Positions 58,178 to 64,000 of a DNA stretch of 64,000 nt are shown here, one piece after another; positions within the stretch are counted from its first letter, which is position 1; every line of letters begins with the position of its first letter. The notes beneath the pieces are model-generated. The model saw only the letters and a program-made list of their open reading frames with translations. It searched no databases and was not told where the DNA came from. The position numbers were made by a program, and so were the translations under genes. Origin of the DNA: Clostridia bacterium (GTDB taxonomy: Bacteria; Bacillota; Clostridia; Oscillospirales; Acutalibacteraceae); the NCBI GenBank assembly GCA_017472225.1, contig JAFUQS010000007.1, positions 60,833 through 124,832 on the forward strand, in the 5' to 3' direction.

Positions 58178-58779
58178 TAGAACTCAAATACCGCCTGTTT
58201 CTTTTGCTCTATTGGCTTGGGTCTGTTCTTCCCCTCTGCTACTGGACGAGGGATGGTAACTTCCTTTACTTTTGGATAGAATACGGTCACTTCTTCGGAT
58301 TCATCATTATTATTTATTCCCGCATTATCTGTCAAATCATTATTATATATTTCTATCATATCCCCCGTACCATTTGTAACGCCCTGCGGCTGCTCCTGTC
58401 CGTCTGCCGTACATTCCTCGAAATCTTGACCGTTATCCGTCATATCTTTTTTGGTCTGCGTGGCGGTCTGTGGGACTTCATAGAAATCGTATGTGTTGCC
58501 CCCGGCGGGGACGAGATACCCCATATTCACAAGTTTCTTGAACTGGTCACCATAGGTAGAGCGTGCCATCCCAATATCCCGCGTGATTGCAGCGGGAGAA
58601 AGGGCGAATGTGTAGTTGTCTGCATTGGCAGCAAGATACAGATACAACCGTAGGGCGGGCGCGCCGAGGATACGGGATGCAGCCATCCAATTCTCATTCT
58701 TGATACCGAGAAAATCTTTTGAAACGCGTTCCCGATGTACGCGCACAATGCGCTGATTAGGATATGTAATAGGTGGCAT
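58177..58779 (-). CDS. Winged-helix DNA-binding protein, replication-like
   Basis: 200 residues from ATG 58779 with a GGAGG site. Residues about 20-95 form a helix-turn-helix region (LYLYLAANADNYTFALSPAAITRDIGMARSTYGDQFKKL style, broken here for length: AAITRDIGMARSTYGDQF), as in replication initiators and element regulators of Firmicutes. The C-terminal half is acidic and low-complexity (NNDLTDNAGINNNDESEE). Position beside iteron-like repeats at 59345 hints at initiation, but a transcriptional regulator is equally possible. Confidence 0.65.
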   Translation of the reverse strand: MPPITYPNQRIVRVHRERVSKDFLGIKNENWMAASRILGAPALRLYLYLAANADNYTFALSPAAITRDIGMARSTYGDQFKKLVNMGYLVPAGGNTYDFYEVPQTATQTKKDMTDNGQDFEECTADGQEQPQGVTNGTGDMIEIYNNDLTDNAGINNNDESEEVTVFYPKVKEVTIPRPVAEGKNRPKPIEQKKQAVFEF

Positions 58780-58792
58780 TGCATTTCCTCCA

Positions 58793-59047
58793 TTACTGGC
58801 ACAGGCTATCAATCGCCTGTTTCAATTCCTTGATTTCCATTAGAGCCTTTTGGATATCAACACTCACAGAAATACGCTGCAATACTCTTTCGGTGATTTC
58901 ATCAATCAACTGTTCCCGCTCACGCTGCGCGTTCAATTCCTGCATAAACATTTTGTGCTGAATGTCTAACCGCTCATTGACATCATCAGTCATATTGAAA
59001 ACGAACTTCTGTCGGTCAAATAAACTCATAGGATAGTTTTGATACAT
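58793..59047 (-). CDS. Small coiled-coil protein
   Basis: 84 residues from ATG 59047, which has an AAGGAG site; longer starts lack one. Long amphipathic helices rich in Glu/Gln/Arg (VNERLDIQHKMFMQELNAQR, IDEITERVLQRI, MEIKELKQAIDSL) suggest a coiled-coil. No family is recognised. It is the first gene of a minus-strand unit with the winged-helix and GIY-YIG genes and has a clear promoter at 59114-59142. Confidence 0.6.
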   Translation of the reverse strand: MYQNYPMSLFDRQKFVFNMTDDVNERLDIQHKMFMQELNAQREREQLIDEITERVLQRISVSVDIQKALMEIKELKQAIDSLCQ

Positions 59048-59113
59048 TTGATATTTCTCCTTTTTCTCACTTTTATATCTTGAAAACATACTTTTCTTTT
59101 GTTTTCTATAATT

Positions 59114-59142
59114 ATTATACAATATTTTTCATAAAAAATCAA
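59114..59142 (-). promoter_or_regulatory. Promoter of the minus-strand element operon
   Basis: Minus-strand TTGATT (59137-59142), 17-bp spacer, TATAAT (59114-59119). Confidence 0.75.
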
Positions 59143-59344
59143 AAAAGGACGGTCAGCGGACACATCGGAGAAATTGACCGGGTGGCGGGTGGTATTACGG
59201 GAGAAAAATATTTTTGCACCCCCGGTTGCTTTATGCGTGACCCGCGCTCCCTCGAAATCGGTTTTGATTTTCACCGTTTCCGTTGTGTCCGTGCTGATTT
59301 TCTCTGTATCTCCCGGAATCAGCAATAATCCACGCCTATTTCCG

Positions 59345-59384
59345 CAGAATCAGCCGGAATCAGACGGAATCCAAAAGAATCTAT
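59345..59384. repeat. Iteron-like 10-bp tandem repeats
   Basis: Four head-to-tail units with exact 10-bp period: CAGAATCAGC, CGGAATCAGA, CGGAATCCAA, AAGAATCTAT. One more CGGAATCAGC lies at 59314. Helically phased repeats suggest a protein-binding or origin site. The rest of 59143-59434 shows no gene I can support. Confidence 0.6.
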
Positions 59385-59434
59385 GTGAATTGTTAGGAAA
59401 TCAAACTTTTTTCGGGAAAATCCGCGAAAATACT

Positions 59435-59510
59435 TGACTTTTGATATATATATATATTAGAATGTACGAAAAGGGGTGCAATTTCGCACTTCTTCGTACA
59501 TTTTTGTTTT
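59435..59510 (+). promoter_or_regulatory. Promoter plus leader hairpin before the small plus-strand genes
   Basis: TTGACT (about 59435) and TAGAAT (about 59459) with an 18-bp AT-repeat spacer. Right after it TGTACGA and TCGTACA with inner GTGC/GCAC form a hairpin (59464-59499) followed by a T-rich run, so most transcripts could terminate before the first gene: a candidate attenuator. Confidence 0.55.
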
Positions 59511-59524
59511 TAGGAGGAATCCCT

Positions 59525-59731
59525 ATGCGCTTTACCATCGACACCGAACTGGAAAGAATCATTGTCCCCGACACCTTTTTCAATCAGATTGACAAGATGA
59601 ACGCAATTCTGATTGCCAACGGCGCAGAGGACAAGAAAATCGACTATGTTGAGTACATCAACGCCGCAATCGTCAAGGCACAGAAGCACGCCCCTGTCCG
59701 CAAGGCGGATGTGAAGTCTTTGAAGAGATAA
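59525..59731 (+). CDS. Small element protein
   Basis: 68 residues from ATG 59525 behind AGGAGG; an upstream extension crosses the leader hairpin. Sequence features: RFTIDTELERIIVPDTFF, then NAILIANGAEDKKIDYVEY and a basic tail (KADVKSLKR). It might be a small DNA-binding or relaxosome-type accessory protein, but no motif proves it. It is 1 bp from the next gene. Confidence 0.6.
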   Translation: MRFTIDTELERIIVPDTFFNQIDKMNAILIANGAEDKKIDYVEYINAAIVKAQKHAPVRKADVKSLKR

Positions 59732-59732
59732 T

Positions 59733-59918
59733 ATGGCGAAACGAGTAACCGAACAAGAGAAAGAAAAAATGTGGCGGCTGTATCAAGAAACTCCCAACTA
59801 TACCAAGGTTGGAAAGATGGTCAAGCGCGACCCCGGCACAGTTTCCAAGTATGTGCGGGAGTATGAAGCCGCTATCCGTGCGGCGGCTGTTGTTCTCCAC
59901 GCAAAAGAAAAGGAGTAA
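59733..59918 (+). CDS. Small helix-turn-helix protein
   Basis: 61 residues. QEKEKMWRLYQETPNYTKVG followed by KRDPGTVSKYVREYE reads as a resolvase/transposase-type helix-turn-helix (helix 2 near 21-28, recognition helix near 35-45). Likely a DNA-binding regulator of the element. The stop codon shares its last base with a possible ATG of the lipoprotein frame, so coupling is likely. Confidence 0.65.
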   Translation: MAKRVTEQEKEKMWRLYQETPNYTKVGKMVKRDPGTVSKYVREYEAAIRAAAVVLHAKEKE

Positions 59919-59923
59919 TGAAA

Positions 59924-60622
59924 ATGAAGAAAATTATTGCGCTGCTCTTGGCAGCTATTATGTGTCTGTCCTTGATTGCTTGTGGTGGCAATAATGCACC
60001 CGAAACAAACGAAACGCCTACCGAAACCACAGCACCCGAAGAAGTCAAAATGAGTAAGGATGAAATGTTAGCTATTGCAGAGGAATACACCGCTGGCGAT
60101 ATTCAGAATGATTCTATCGAAAATATCGCAAGAGCAAAGCAGAAGTATTGCAACAAAACCATCCTGCTTTCTGGAACTGTAAGAAATATCCAAGAAGATT
60201 ATATCGAACTATCCGCAATGTATAGCGCAAACTACATAATTGATGTATATCTCTCCCTTGATGAACTGGTATTGTTAGAGCAAGGGCAATACATTACTGT
60301 TGTTGGTACTACCACAGACGAAATTATTGATGCGTCGGAAAATGTTGCAGAATACACTTTCGATTATAGCCACTACCAAATGCCCGATGCTTATTTTGTA
60401 AAGGACACGCTTGAAGTAACAGGTATTCTAAAAGGTGTTAGCAATAGTTATGCTCCCGCTTTCAATATCCAAATTGGTGAAAGCAATGTATTGAAACTGA
60501 TTTATTTTGCCGAGAGTGTAGATACAAGCACACTTGAATACGGACAGGAAATCACATTTGTTGCAAAGGCAGTTAGCAAAAACGATAATTGGCATTATTA
60601 TGATGCAGAAATAATTGGCTAA
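59924..60622 (+). CDS. Element-encoded lipoprotein with OB-like domain
   Basis: 232 residues from ATG 59924 (AAAGGAG at 59908 gives good spacing; the ATG at 59918 is too close). Signal peptide MKKIIALLLAAIMCLSLIAC with the lipid Cys at 20, a Thr/Glu/Pro linker, then two OB-like beta domains (TILLSGTVRNIQEDYIELSA and DTLEVTGILKGVSN), similar to tRNA_anti-like lipoproteins in Firmicutes. Surface-exposed; the role could be exclusion or binding, unproven. A strong terminator follows. Confidence 0.75.
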   Translation: MKKIIALLLAAIMCLSLIACGGNNAPETNETPTETTAPEEVKMSKDEMLAIAEEYTAGDIQNDSIENIARAKQKYCNKTILLSGTVRNIQEDYIELSAMYSANYIIDVYLSLDELVLLEQGQYITVVGTTTDEIIDASENVAEYTFDYSHYQMPDAYFVKDTLEVTGILKGVSNSYAPAFNIQIGESNVLKLIYFAESVDTSTLEYGQEITFVAKAVSKNDNWHYYDAEIIG

Positions 60623-60626
60623 TAAG

Positions 60627-60662
60627 AAAATAGCGCGGGGCATTAGTCCCGCGCTATTTTCT
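60627..60662. terminator. Terminator after the element lipoprotein
   Basis: AAAATAGCGCGGG and CCCGCGCTATTTT form a perfect 13-bp stem with an 8-nt loop. Confidence 0.88.
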
Positions 60663-60674
60663 TGTGACGCACAC

Positions 60675-60719
60675 GCAGCGCACAAGACGCGAAAAAAGCG
60701 CACAGATTTGTGCGCTTTT
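60675..60719. repeat. Right arm-type integrase sites
   Basis: Three copies of the AGCGCACA core: GCAGCGCACAAG (60675), AAAAAAGCGCACAGA (60692) and an inverted AAAAGCGCACAAA (60707-60719). They mirror the two at 56395. Confidence 0.7.
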
Positions 60720-60867
60720 CGTTAGATTCCGCTTGCTTTTGGAACTGATTTATGATACAATAATTGTGTCAAAAACATCGGTAATTCGGTGGAATCAAGG
60801 CGTTTTCCGTCCCGCGTTATGCGGATTCGCGGCTGTTGCCGCAAGCCGTAATAACGCATCGTGCGAC

Positions 60868-60914
60868 GGTTCGGGACCAAGAGGCCATGGGTTCAAGTCC
60901 CGTCACTCCGACCA
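60868..60914 (+). other. Right attachment site with displaced tRNA-Pro 3' half
   Basis: GGTTCGGGACCAAGAGGCC repeats the anticodon arm of tRNA-Pro (one difference, A for T), followed by the T-arm and acceptor ending CACTCCGACCA. There is no 5' half, so it is not a tRNA gene. Confidence 0.88.
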
Positions 60915-61133
60915 TTTTTAGAAAAGTACTCACTTTCAAGTGGGTACTTTTTTATAGGCCGATTGGTCCCGAACCAATGTGAGGGACCAGGCATTGAGCA
61001 TGACCGCCGCCAGTGGCGGACAAAGGGAATGCGAAATGGCGCAGCGGTCAAAATTCGGCGATGTGAATAACGAGCAACGAATTTTGGGAACCGCAAGAGG
61101 TAGCCATGGGTTCAAGTCCCGTCACTCCGACCA
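60915..61133 (+). repeat. tRNA-tail mini-element at tRNA-Pro, copy M3
   Basis: 219 bp between CCA ends. Begins with the hairpin GTACTCAC/GTGGGTAC and a T-run, then body stems (TTGGTCCC/GGGACCA-type and CCGCC/GGCGG), then the module GGCGCAGCGGTCAAAATT with AATTTTGGGAACCGCAAGAGG, and a second tRNA-Pro tail identical for 30 bp to that ending at 60914. The order and size match the fMet copies; the body sequence differs. Confidence 0.85.
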
Positions 61134-61143
61134 GTGAAAAGTA

Positions 61144-61181
61144 CCGCAACGTTAGAGAAATCAAGCGTTGCGGCTATTTTT
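61144..61181 (+). terminator. Displaced tRNA-Pro terminator
   Basis: CCGCAACG and CGTTGCGG pair around a 14-nt loop, followed by TATTTTTTT. It stands behind the last tRNA-Pro tail and is probably the gene's original terminator. 61182-61299 holds no gene. Confidence 0.75.
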
Positions 61182-61299
61182 TTATTTGTTTGTTTTTTTG
61201 TCATACAACCTCATTTTTTGCAATATTTTTTTCAATTGCATACAAATTGCATACATTGTTTACGGTCAACAATTCAATCAAAACAAATATATATTATTA

Positions 61300-61335
61300 A
61301 ACCCCCTCCGCATTAAAACGGAGGGGGTTACAGCT
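61300..61335 (-). terminator. Terminator after the alcohol dehydrogenase gene
   Basis: AACCCCCTCCG and CGGAGGGGGTT pair perfectly around 8 nt; the minus-strand side continues TTTAATAATA. Confidence 0.75.
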
Positions 61336-61350
61336 ATAATATGCATCTAA

Positions 61351-62526
61351 TTAAAAATCAACTTCTGTGTCATAATAGCAGCATTTGAGGAGCTGTGCCA
61401 TTTGTTCGGGGTTGATTTCTCTGGGATTGGAGCCTGTGCAAGCATCACCAACAGCAAGCTCAGCAACAGTGGGAAGCTTTTCAAGGAATTCAGCCTCATC
61501 AATAATTCCACCTTCATAATCCTTGATACAAGAGGGAATTTCGAGAGCTTTGTTCATTTCGTTAATTTTGTTGATAAGAGCATCAACAGTGGGTTCAAGA
61601 CCGATGAAGGCAGCAATTTCTGCATATCGCTTAGCTGCAGTTTCGTTCTTTGAATTGAACTTGATAACCTTGGGAAGATACATAGCATTTGCACAGCCGT
61701 GTACAATGTGTCCTCCGGAGAAGGCTGCGCCGGTTTTGTGTGCCATTGAGTGAACAATGCCAAGAAGGGCGTTTGAGAAAGCCATACCGGCAAGACACTG
61801 AGCATTGTGCATTCTTTCACGGGCTTCCATACAACCGTTGAATGAAGGAATGAGATATTCAACGATCATTTTAATTGCATGAAGTGCAAGAGGATCAGTA
61901 TAGTCACAGTTAAGTGTTGAAACATAAGCCTCTATTGCATGGGTGATTGCATCCATACCTGTGTGTGCTGTAAGCTTTTTGGGCATGGTTTCTGCAAGTG
62001 CAGGGTCAACAATTGCAACATCAGGAGTAATATTGAAGTCTGCAAGGGGATACTTAACACCTTTCTGATAGTCTGTGATAACTGAGAAAGCTGTAACCTC
62101 GGTTGCAGTGCCTGAGGTTGAGGGGATAGCACAGAACTGAGCTTTTGTGCGAAGGGTTGGGAAATTGAAGGGAATGCAAAGATCAGCAAAGGTTGTGTCG
62201 GGGTATTCATAGAATGCCCACATTGCTTTTGCAGCATCAATGGGTGAGCCACCACCGATTGCAACAATCCAGTCGGGTTCAAAGGCTCTCATTGCTTCTG
62301 CACCCTTCATAACTGTTTCAACTGAGGGGTCAGGTTCAACACCTTCAAAAAGTTGAACCTCCATACCTGCTTCATTAAGGTTTGCAACAACCTTGTCAAG
62401 GAAGCCGAATCTCTTCATGCTGCCGCCACCGGTTACAACGATTGCTTTCTTGCCCTTAAGTGTCTTAAGAGCATCAAGTGCATCCTTACCGTGATATAAG
62501 TCTCTGGGAATAGTGAATCTTGCCAT
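61351..62526 (-). CDS. Iron-containing alcohol dehydrogenase
   Basis: 391 residues of the group III Fe-ADH family. NAD binding: VAIGGGSPIDAAKAM (about 91-105) and STSGTATEVTAFS (about 139-151). Metal ligands lie in GMDAITHAIEAYVS (Asp, His) and HSMAHKTGAAFSGGHIVHG (two His). Related enzymes reduce butanal, lactaldehyde or 3-hydroxypropanal; the substrate here is unknown. A GGAGG site precedes the ATG. It lies 101 bp from the LysR gene in the same direction. Confidence 0.92.
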   Translation of the reverse strand: MARFTIPRDLYHGKDALDALKTLKGKKAIVVTGGGSMKRFGFLDKVVANLNEAGMEVQLFEGVEPDPSVETVMKGAEAMRAFEPDWIVAIGGGSPIDAAKAMWAFYEYPDTTFADLCIPFNFPTLRTKAQFCAIPSTSGTATEVTAFSVITDYQKGVKYPLADFNITPDVAIVDPALAETMPKKLTAHTGMDAITHAIEAYVSTLNCDYTDPLALHAIKMIVEYLIPSFNGCMEARERMHNAQCLAGMAFSNALLGIVHSMAHKTGAAFSGGHIVHGCANAMYLPKVIKFNSKNETAAKRYAEIAAFIGLEPTVDALINKINEMNKALEIPSCIKDYEGGIIDEAEFLEKLPTVAELAVGDACTGSNPREINPEQMAQLLKCCYYDTEVDF

Positions 62527-62627
62527 TTAAATTTCCTCCTATAATTTAATATAGTAATTCTATCATGCACAGGAATATTTTTCAAGTGAATAAGAATAAT
62601 AATTATTGAATTTATTCGGCGAATTTT

Positions 62628-63587
62628 TTAATAAGATGTTAAGCATGGCTGTTTGTCAAGTCTGCTGATATATATGTCTCTTGATTTTTTTAGATAGGAA
62701 ATAAAGCGTTCGTCGAGCTCTGAAAGCTTATATCCGTTTCTGTAGATAAGAACATCTTTATACACCTTCTCATCAACAGAGGTCTGAATTTCAACAAGAC
62801 CGTATTTTTTCAGAGTCTCGTCAGGGATAGGGGATACCCACATGAAGGTGTTGGGTACTCTTGAGAGAATTTCCATCTGACTTGCTCTTTCAAATACATA
62901 TATTCTTTTATCAACTGATTCTGAGAGCTCAGCTTTTTTTACATCAATTAAAGGCATTGAGGGTACATAAGGGTCGGCGTGACAAACTTCGATGAATTCG
63001 GCAAGATCCTGCGAGGTTATATTATCCATGCGTGCAAGAGGACTTGTTTCTGATGTTATGAGCACATAAGAAAATTCAGTGATGGTTTCACTTACAAGCT
63101 TTTTATCCTTGAACATAATATTATAATGTTCATCAAAGGTAGACTTGTACCTGACTATACCGAGATTATAGTCCTCACGAAGAACATTGTTGATAGTTTT
63201 CATTGAATTGGTTTCTTTATAAAAAAATTCAGCGGGTGAGCCGATTTTAATTTCTTTTGAAAACTCAGTAAAGGCATCTGCAATGTAGCTTGCCCTCGGA
63301 ACGCTTACCGAAAACTGCTGAACCTTTCTTTTGCCGTTGATGTAAATATCCTCAACCTGTTCAACCTGTGCAATAATACGGCGGGCGTATCTTAAAAACT
63401 CCTCACCGTCATCGGTTACGGTAATGCCCTTTGAGGTTCTTTTAAAAATTGTGATTCCTATATGCTCTTCGAGTTCTTTGATTGCACGGCTGAGGTTAGG
63501 CTGGCCCATATACAGGTTTTCTGCTGCTTTGCTTATGGATTTTGTTTTTGCAATTTCCGTTGCATACTTCAGATGAAGAATATTCAT
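62628..63587 (-). CDS. LysR-family transcriptional regulator
   Basis: 319 residues. The N-terminal winged helix-turn-helix is KSISKAAENLYMGQPNLSRA followed by IKELEEHIGITIFKR, the standard LysR signature, and the remainder forms the two-lobed effector-binding domain. It is codirectional with and just upstream of the alcohol dehydrogenase gene, so control of that gene is plausible though LysR targets are more often divergent. GAGGG site before ATG. Confidence 0.92.
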   Translation of the reverse strand: MNILHLKYATEIAKTKSISKAAENLYMGQPNLSRAIKELEEHIGITIFKRTSKGITVTDDGEEFLRYARRIIAQVEQVEDIYINGKRKVQQFSVSVPRASYIADAFTEFSKEIKIGSPAEFFYKETNSMKTINNVLREDYNLGIVRYKSTFDEHYNIMFKDKKLVSETITEFSYVLITSETSPLARMDNITSQDLAEFIEVCHADPYVPSMPLIDVKKAELSESVDKRIYVFERASQMEILSRVPNTFMWVSPIPDETLKKYGLVEIQTSVDEKVYKDVLIYRNGYKLSELDERFISYLKKSRDIYISRLDKQPCLTSY

Positions 63588-63718
63588 AAACTTCCCTCGT
63601 TTACATAATAATTTTTGTTTTTCACTTAATTATTAGATTAACATACACTCGAAAATTTATCAATAGAAACACAGTTTAAAATTATAAATATAGTTTTTTA
63701 AAAAATTCAAAAAATCTC

Positions 63719-63747
63719 TTGACAAATATATTCTGGTTTGGTATACT
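63719..63747 (+). promoter_or_regulatory. Promoter of the tRNA pair
   Basis: TTGACA (63719-63724), 17-bp spacer, TATACT (63742-63747), 23 bp before the first tRNA. Confidence 0.85.
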
Positions 63748-63770
63748 ATCTCAAGTCAGCAGACAACTAT

Positions 63771-63847
63771 GGGCCATTAGCTCAGTTGGTTAGAGCAACC
63801 GGCTCATAACCGGTCGGTCCGGGGTTCGAGTCCCTGATGGCCCACCA
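63771..63847 (+). tRNA. tRNA with CAT anticodon (elongator Met or Ile2)
   Basis: 77 nt with CCA. Acceptor GGGCCAT pairs with ATGGCCC; anticodon stem ACCGG/CCGGT; anticodon CAT. It lacks the initiator C1-A72 mismatch. GGCTCATAACC resembles tRNA-Ile2 of Bacillus, whose C34 becomes lysidine by TilS (present here), but elongator Met cannot be excluded. Confidence 0.9.
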
Positions 63848-63861
63848 TAATTTGATTACAT

Positions 63862-63937
63862 AGGGGTATAGCTCAGTTGGTAGAGCAGCGGTCTCCAAAA
63901 CCGCGTGCCGAGGGTTCGAGCCCTTCTGCCCCTGCCA
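63862..63937 (+). tRNA. tRNA-Trp (CCA)
   Basis: 76 nt with encoded CCA. Acceptor AGGGGTA/TGCCCCT, anticodon loop CTCCAAA giving CCA, discriminator G73. It is 14 bp after the previous tRNA under the same promoter. Confidence 0.96.
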
Positions 63938-63942
63938 AAGAA

Positions 63943-63986
63943 AAGTCCGAAAAACCTTGATTTTACAAGGGTTTCGGGCTTTTTTC
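63943..63986 (+). terminator. Terminator after the tRNA pair
   Basis: AAGTCCGAAA with TTTCGGGCTT and inner CCTTG/CAAGG, followed by T6. Confidence 0.88.
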
Positions 63987-64000
63987 ATACCTAAAATCAA

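Larger units (their letters stand above)
56278..60914. mobile_element. Integrative element in tRNA-Pro, about 4.6 kb
   Basis: The left junction is inside the tRNA-Pro anticodon arm (GGTTCGGG at 56270, T at 56278, then CCAAGAGGCC). The right junction repeats GGTTCGGG-A-CCAAGAGGCC at 60868-60886 and continues with a second tRNA-Pro 3' half. It carries an integrase, a GIY-YIG protein, a winged-helix protein, three small proteins and a lipoprotein, and parts of it are clearly GC-richer than the flanks by eye. No relaxase, transposase or phage structural gene is visible. Confidence 0.85.

Noticed and set aside
59080-59328. Open frames on both strands in the 59.1-59.4 kb gap
   Set aside because: No ribosome sites, mutual overlap, and a promoter and iteron-like repeats lie inside.
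60868-60914. Second tRNA-Pro gene
   Set aside because: Only the anticodon 3' side, T-arm and acceptor are present; there is no 5' half, so it is an attachment remnant.
63782-64000. 72-residue minus-strand frame
   Set aside because: It is the complement of two tRNA genes and a terminator.

Overview
The window looks like chromosome of a spore-forming, Gram-positive gut clostridium of the Ruminococcaceae/Oscillospiraceae type. The signs are AT-rich intergenic DNA with consensus -35/-10 promoters, strong GGAGG ribosome sites, RNase J, GdpP, a forespore sigma factor (SigG), PASTA and LiaF-type envelope proteins, TarI/TarJ/LicD surface-polymer genes and a set of intracellular glycosidases. I cannot name a species.

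Layout. 1-5281: a host-glycan catabolism cluster (5'-truncated GH36 alpha-galactosidase, CBM9-like protein, NahK-like sugar kinase, GH110 alpha-1,3-galactosidase). 5429-9089: hibernation factor, rRNA methyltransferase, ArsC/Spx-like protein and a LiaF/DUF4097 envelope-stress pair. 9179-12900: a small accessory island at the 3' end of the initiator tRNA gene, with a lipoprotein, an ankyrin-like protein, a DUF5071-like protein and many repeats. 12984-15266: a zinc-ribbon/PASTA pseudokinase and a small membrane protein behind a LexA-type box. 15514-23091: alpha/beta hydrolase, a clan GH-D glycosidase, sigG and a GH2 beta-galactosidase. 23124-28530: iolG-iolD-iolE under a promoter overlapped by a 15-bp inverted repeat, then a metallophosphoesterase. 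28667-32569: divergent tarI-tarJ and a LicD fusion. 32795-42295: rnjA-gdpP-rplI-dnaB-tilS-hpt-ftsH, with dnaB frameshifted as sequenced. 42439-49217: divergent UppP homologue, ftsK, ygiQ, an MBL-fold/DUF3006 pair. 49259-51271: rpsB-tsf. 51379-55688: argC-argJ-argB-argD. 56240-61133: a 4.6-kb integrative element in a tRNA-Pro gene followed by a mini-element. 61351-63587: iron alcohol dehydrogenase and a LysR regulator. 63771-63937: two tRNAs.

The most unusual signal is a family of non-coding units of about 218 bp that sit directly behind tRNA genes: two copies at tRNA-fMet (9179-9395 and 12607-12823) and one at tRNA-Pro (60915-61133). Each begins just after a tRNA CCA with a GTACTCAC/GTGGGTAC terminator hairpin. 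Each ends with a conserved stem module followed by a duplicated 3' tail of the host tRNA. They look like non-autonomous elements using tRNA 3' ends as attachment sites. The fMet copies bracket cargo genes; the Pro copy sits next to a full integrase element.

The metabolic genes fit a host-glycan forager. Alpha- and beta-galactosidases release galactose, a C1 kinase captures N-acetylhexosamines, the iol genes feed inositol into central metabolism, and an Fe-dependent alcohol dehydrogenase could dispose of reducing power. All the glycosidases lack signal peptides, so they probably act on imported oligosaccharides. No database search was possible; families were assigned from motifs read by eye.
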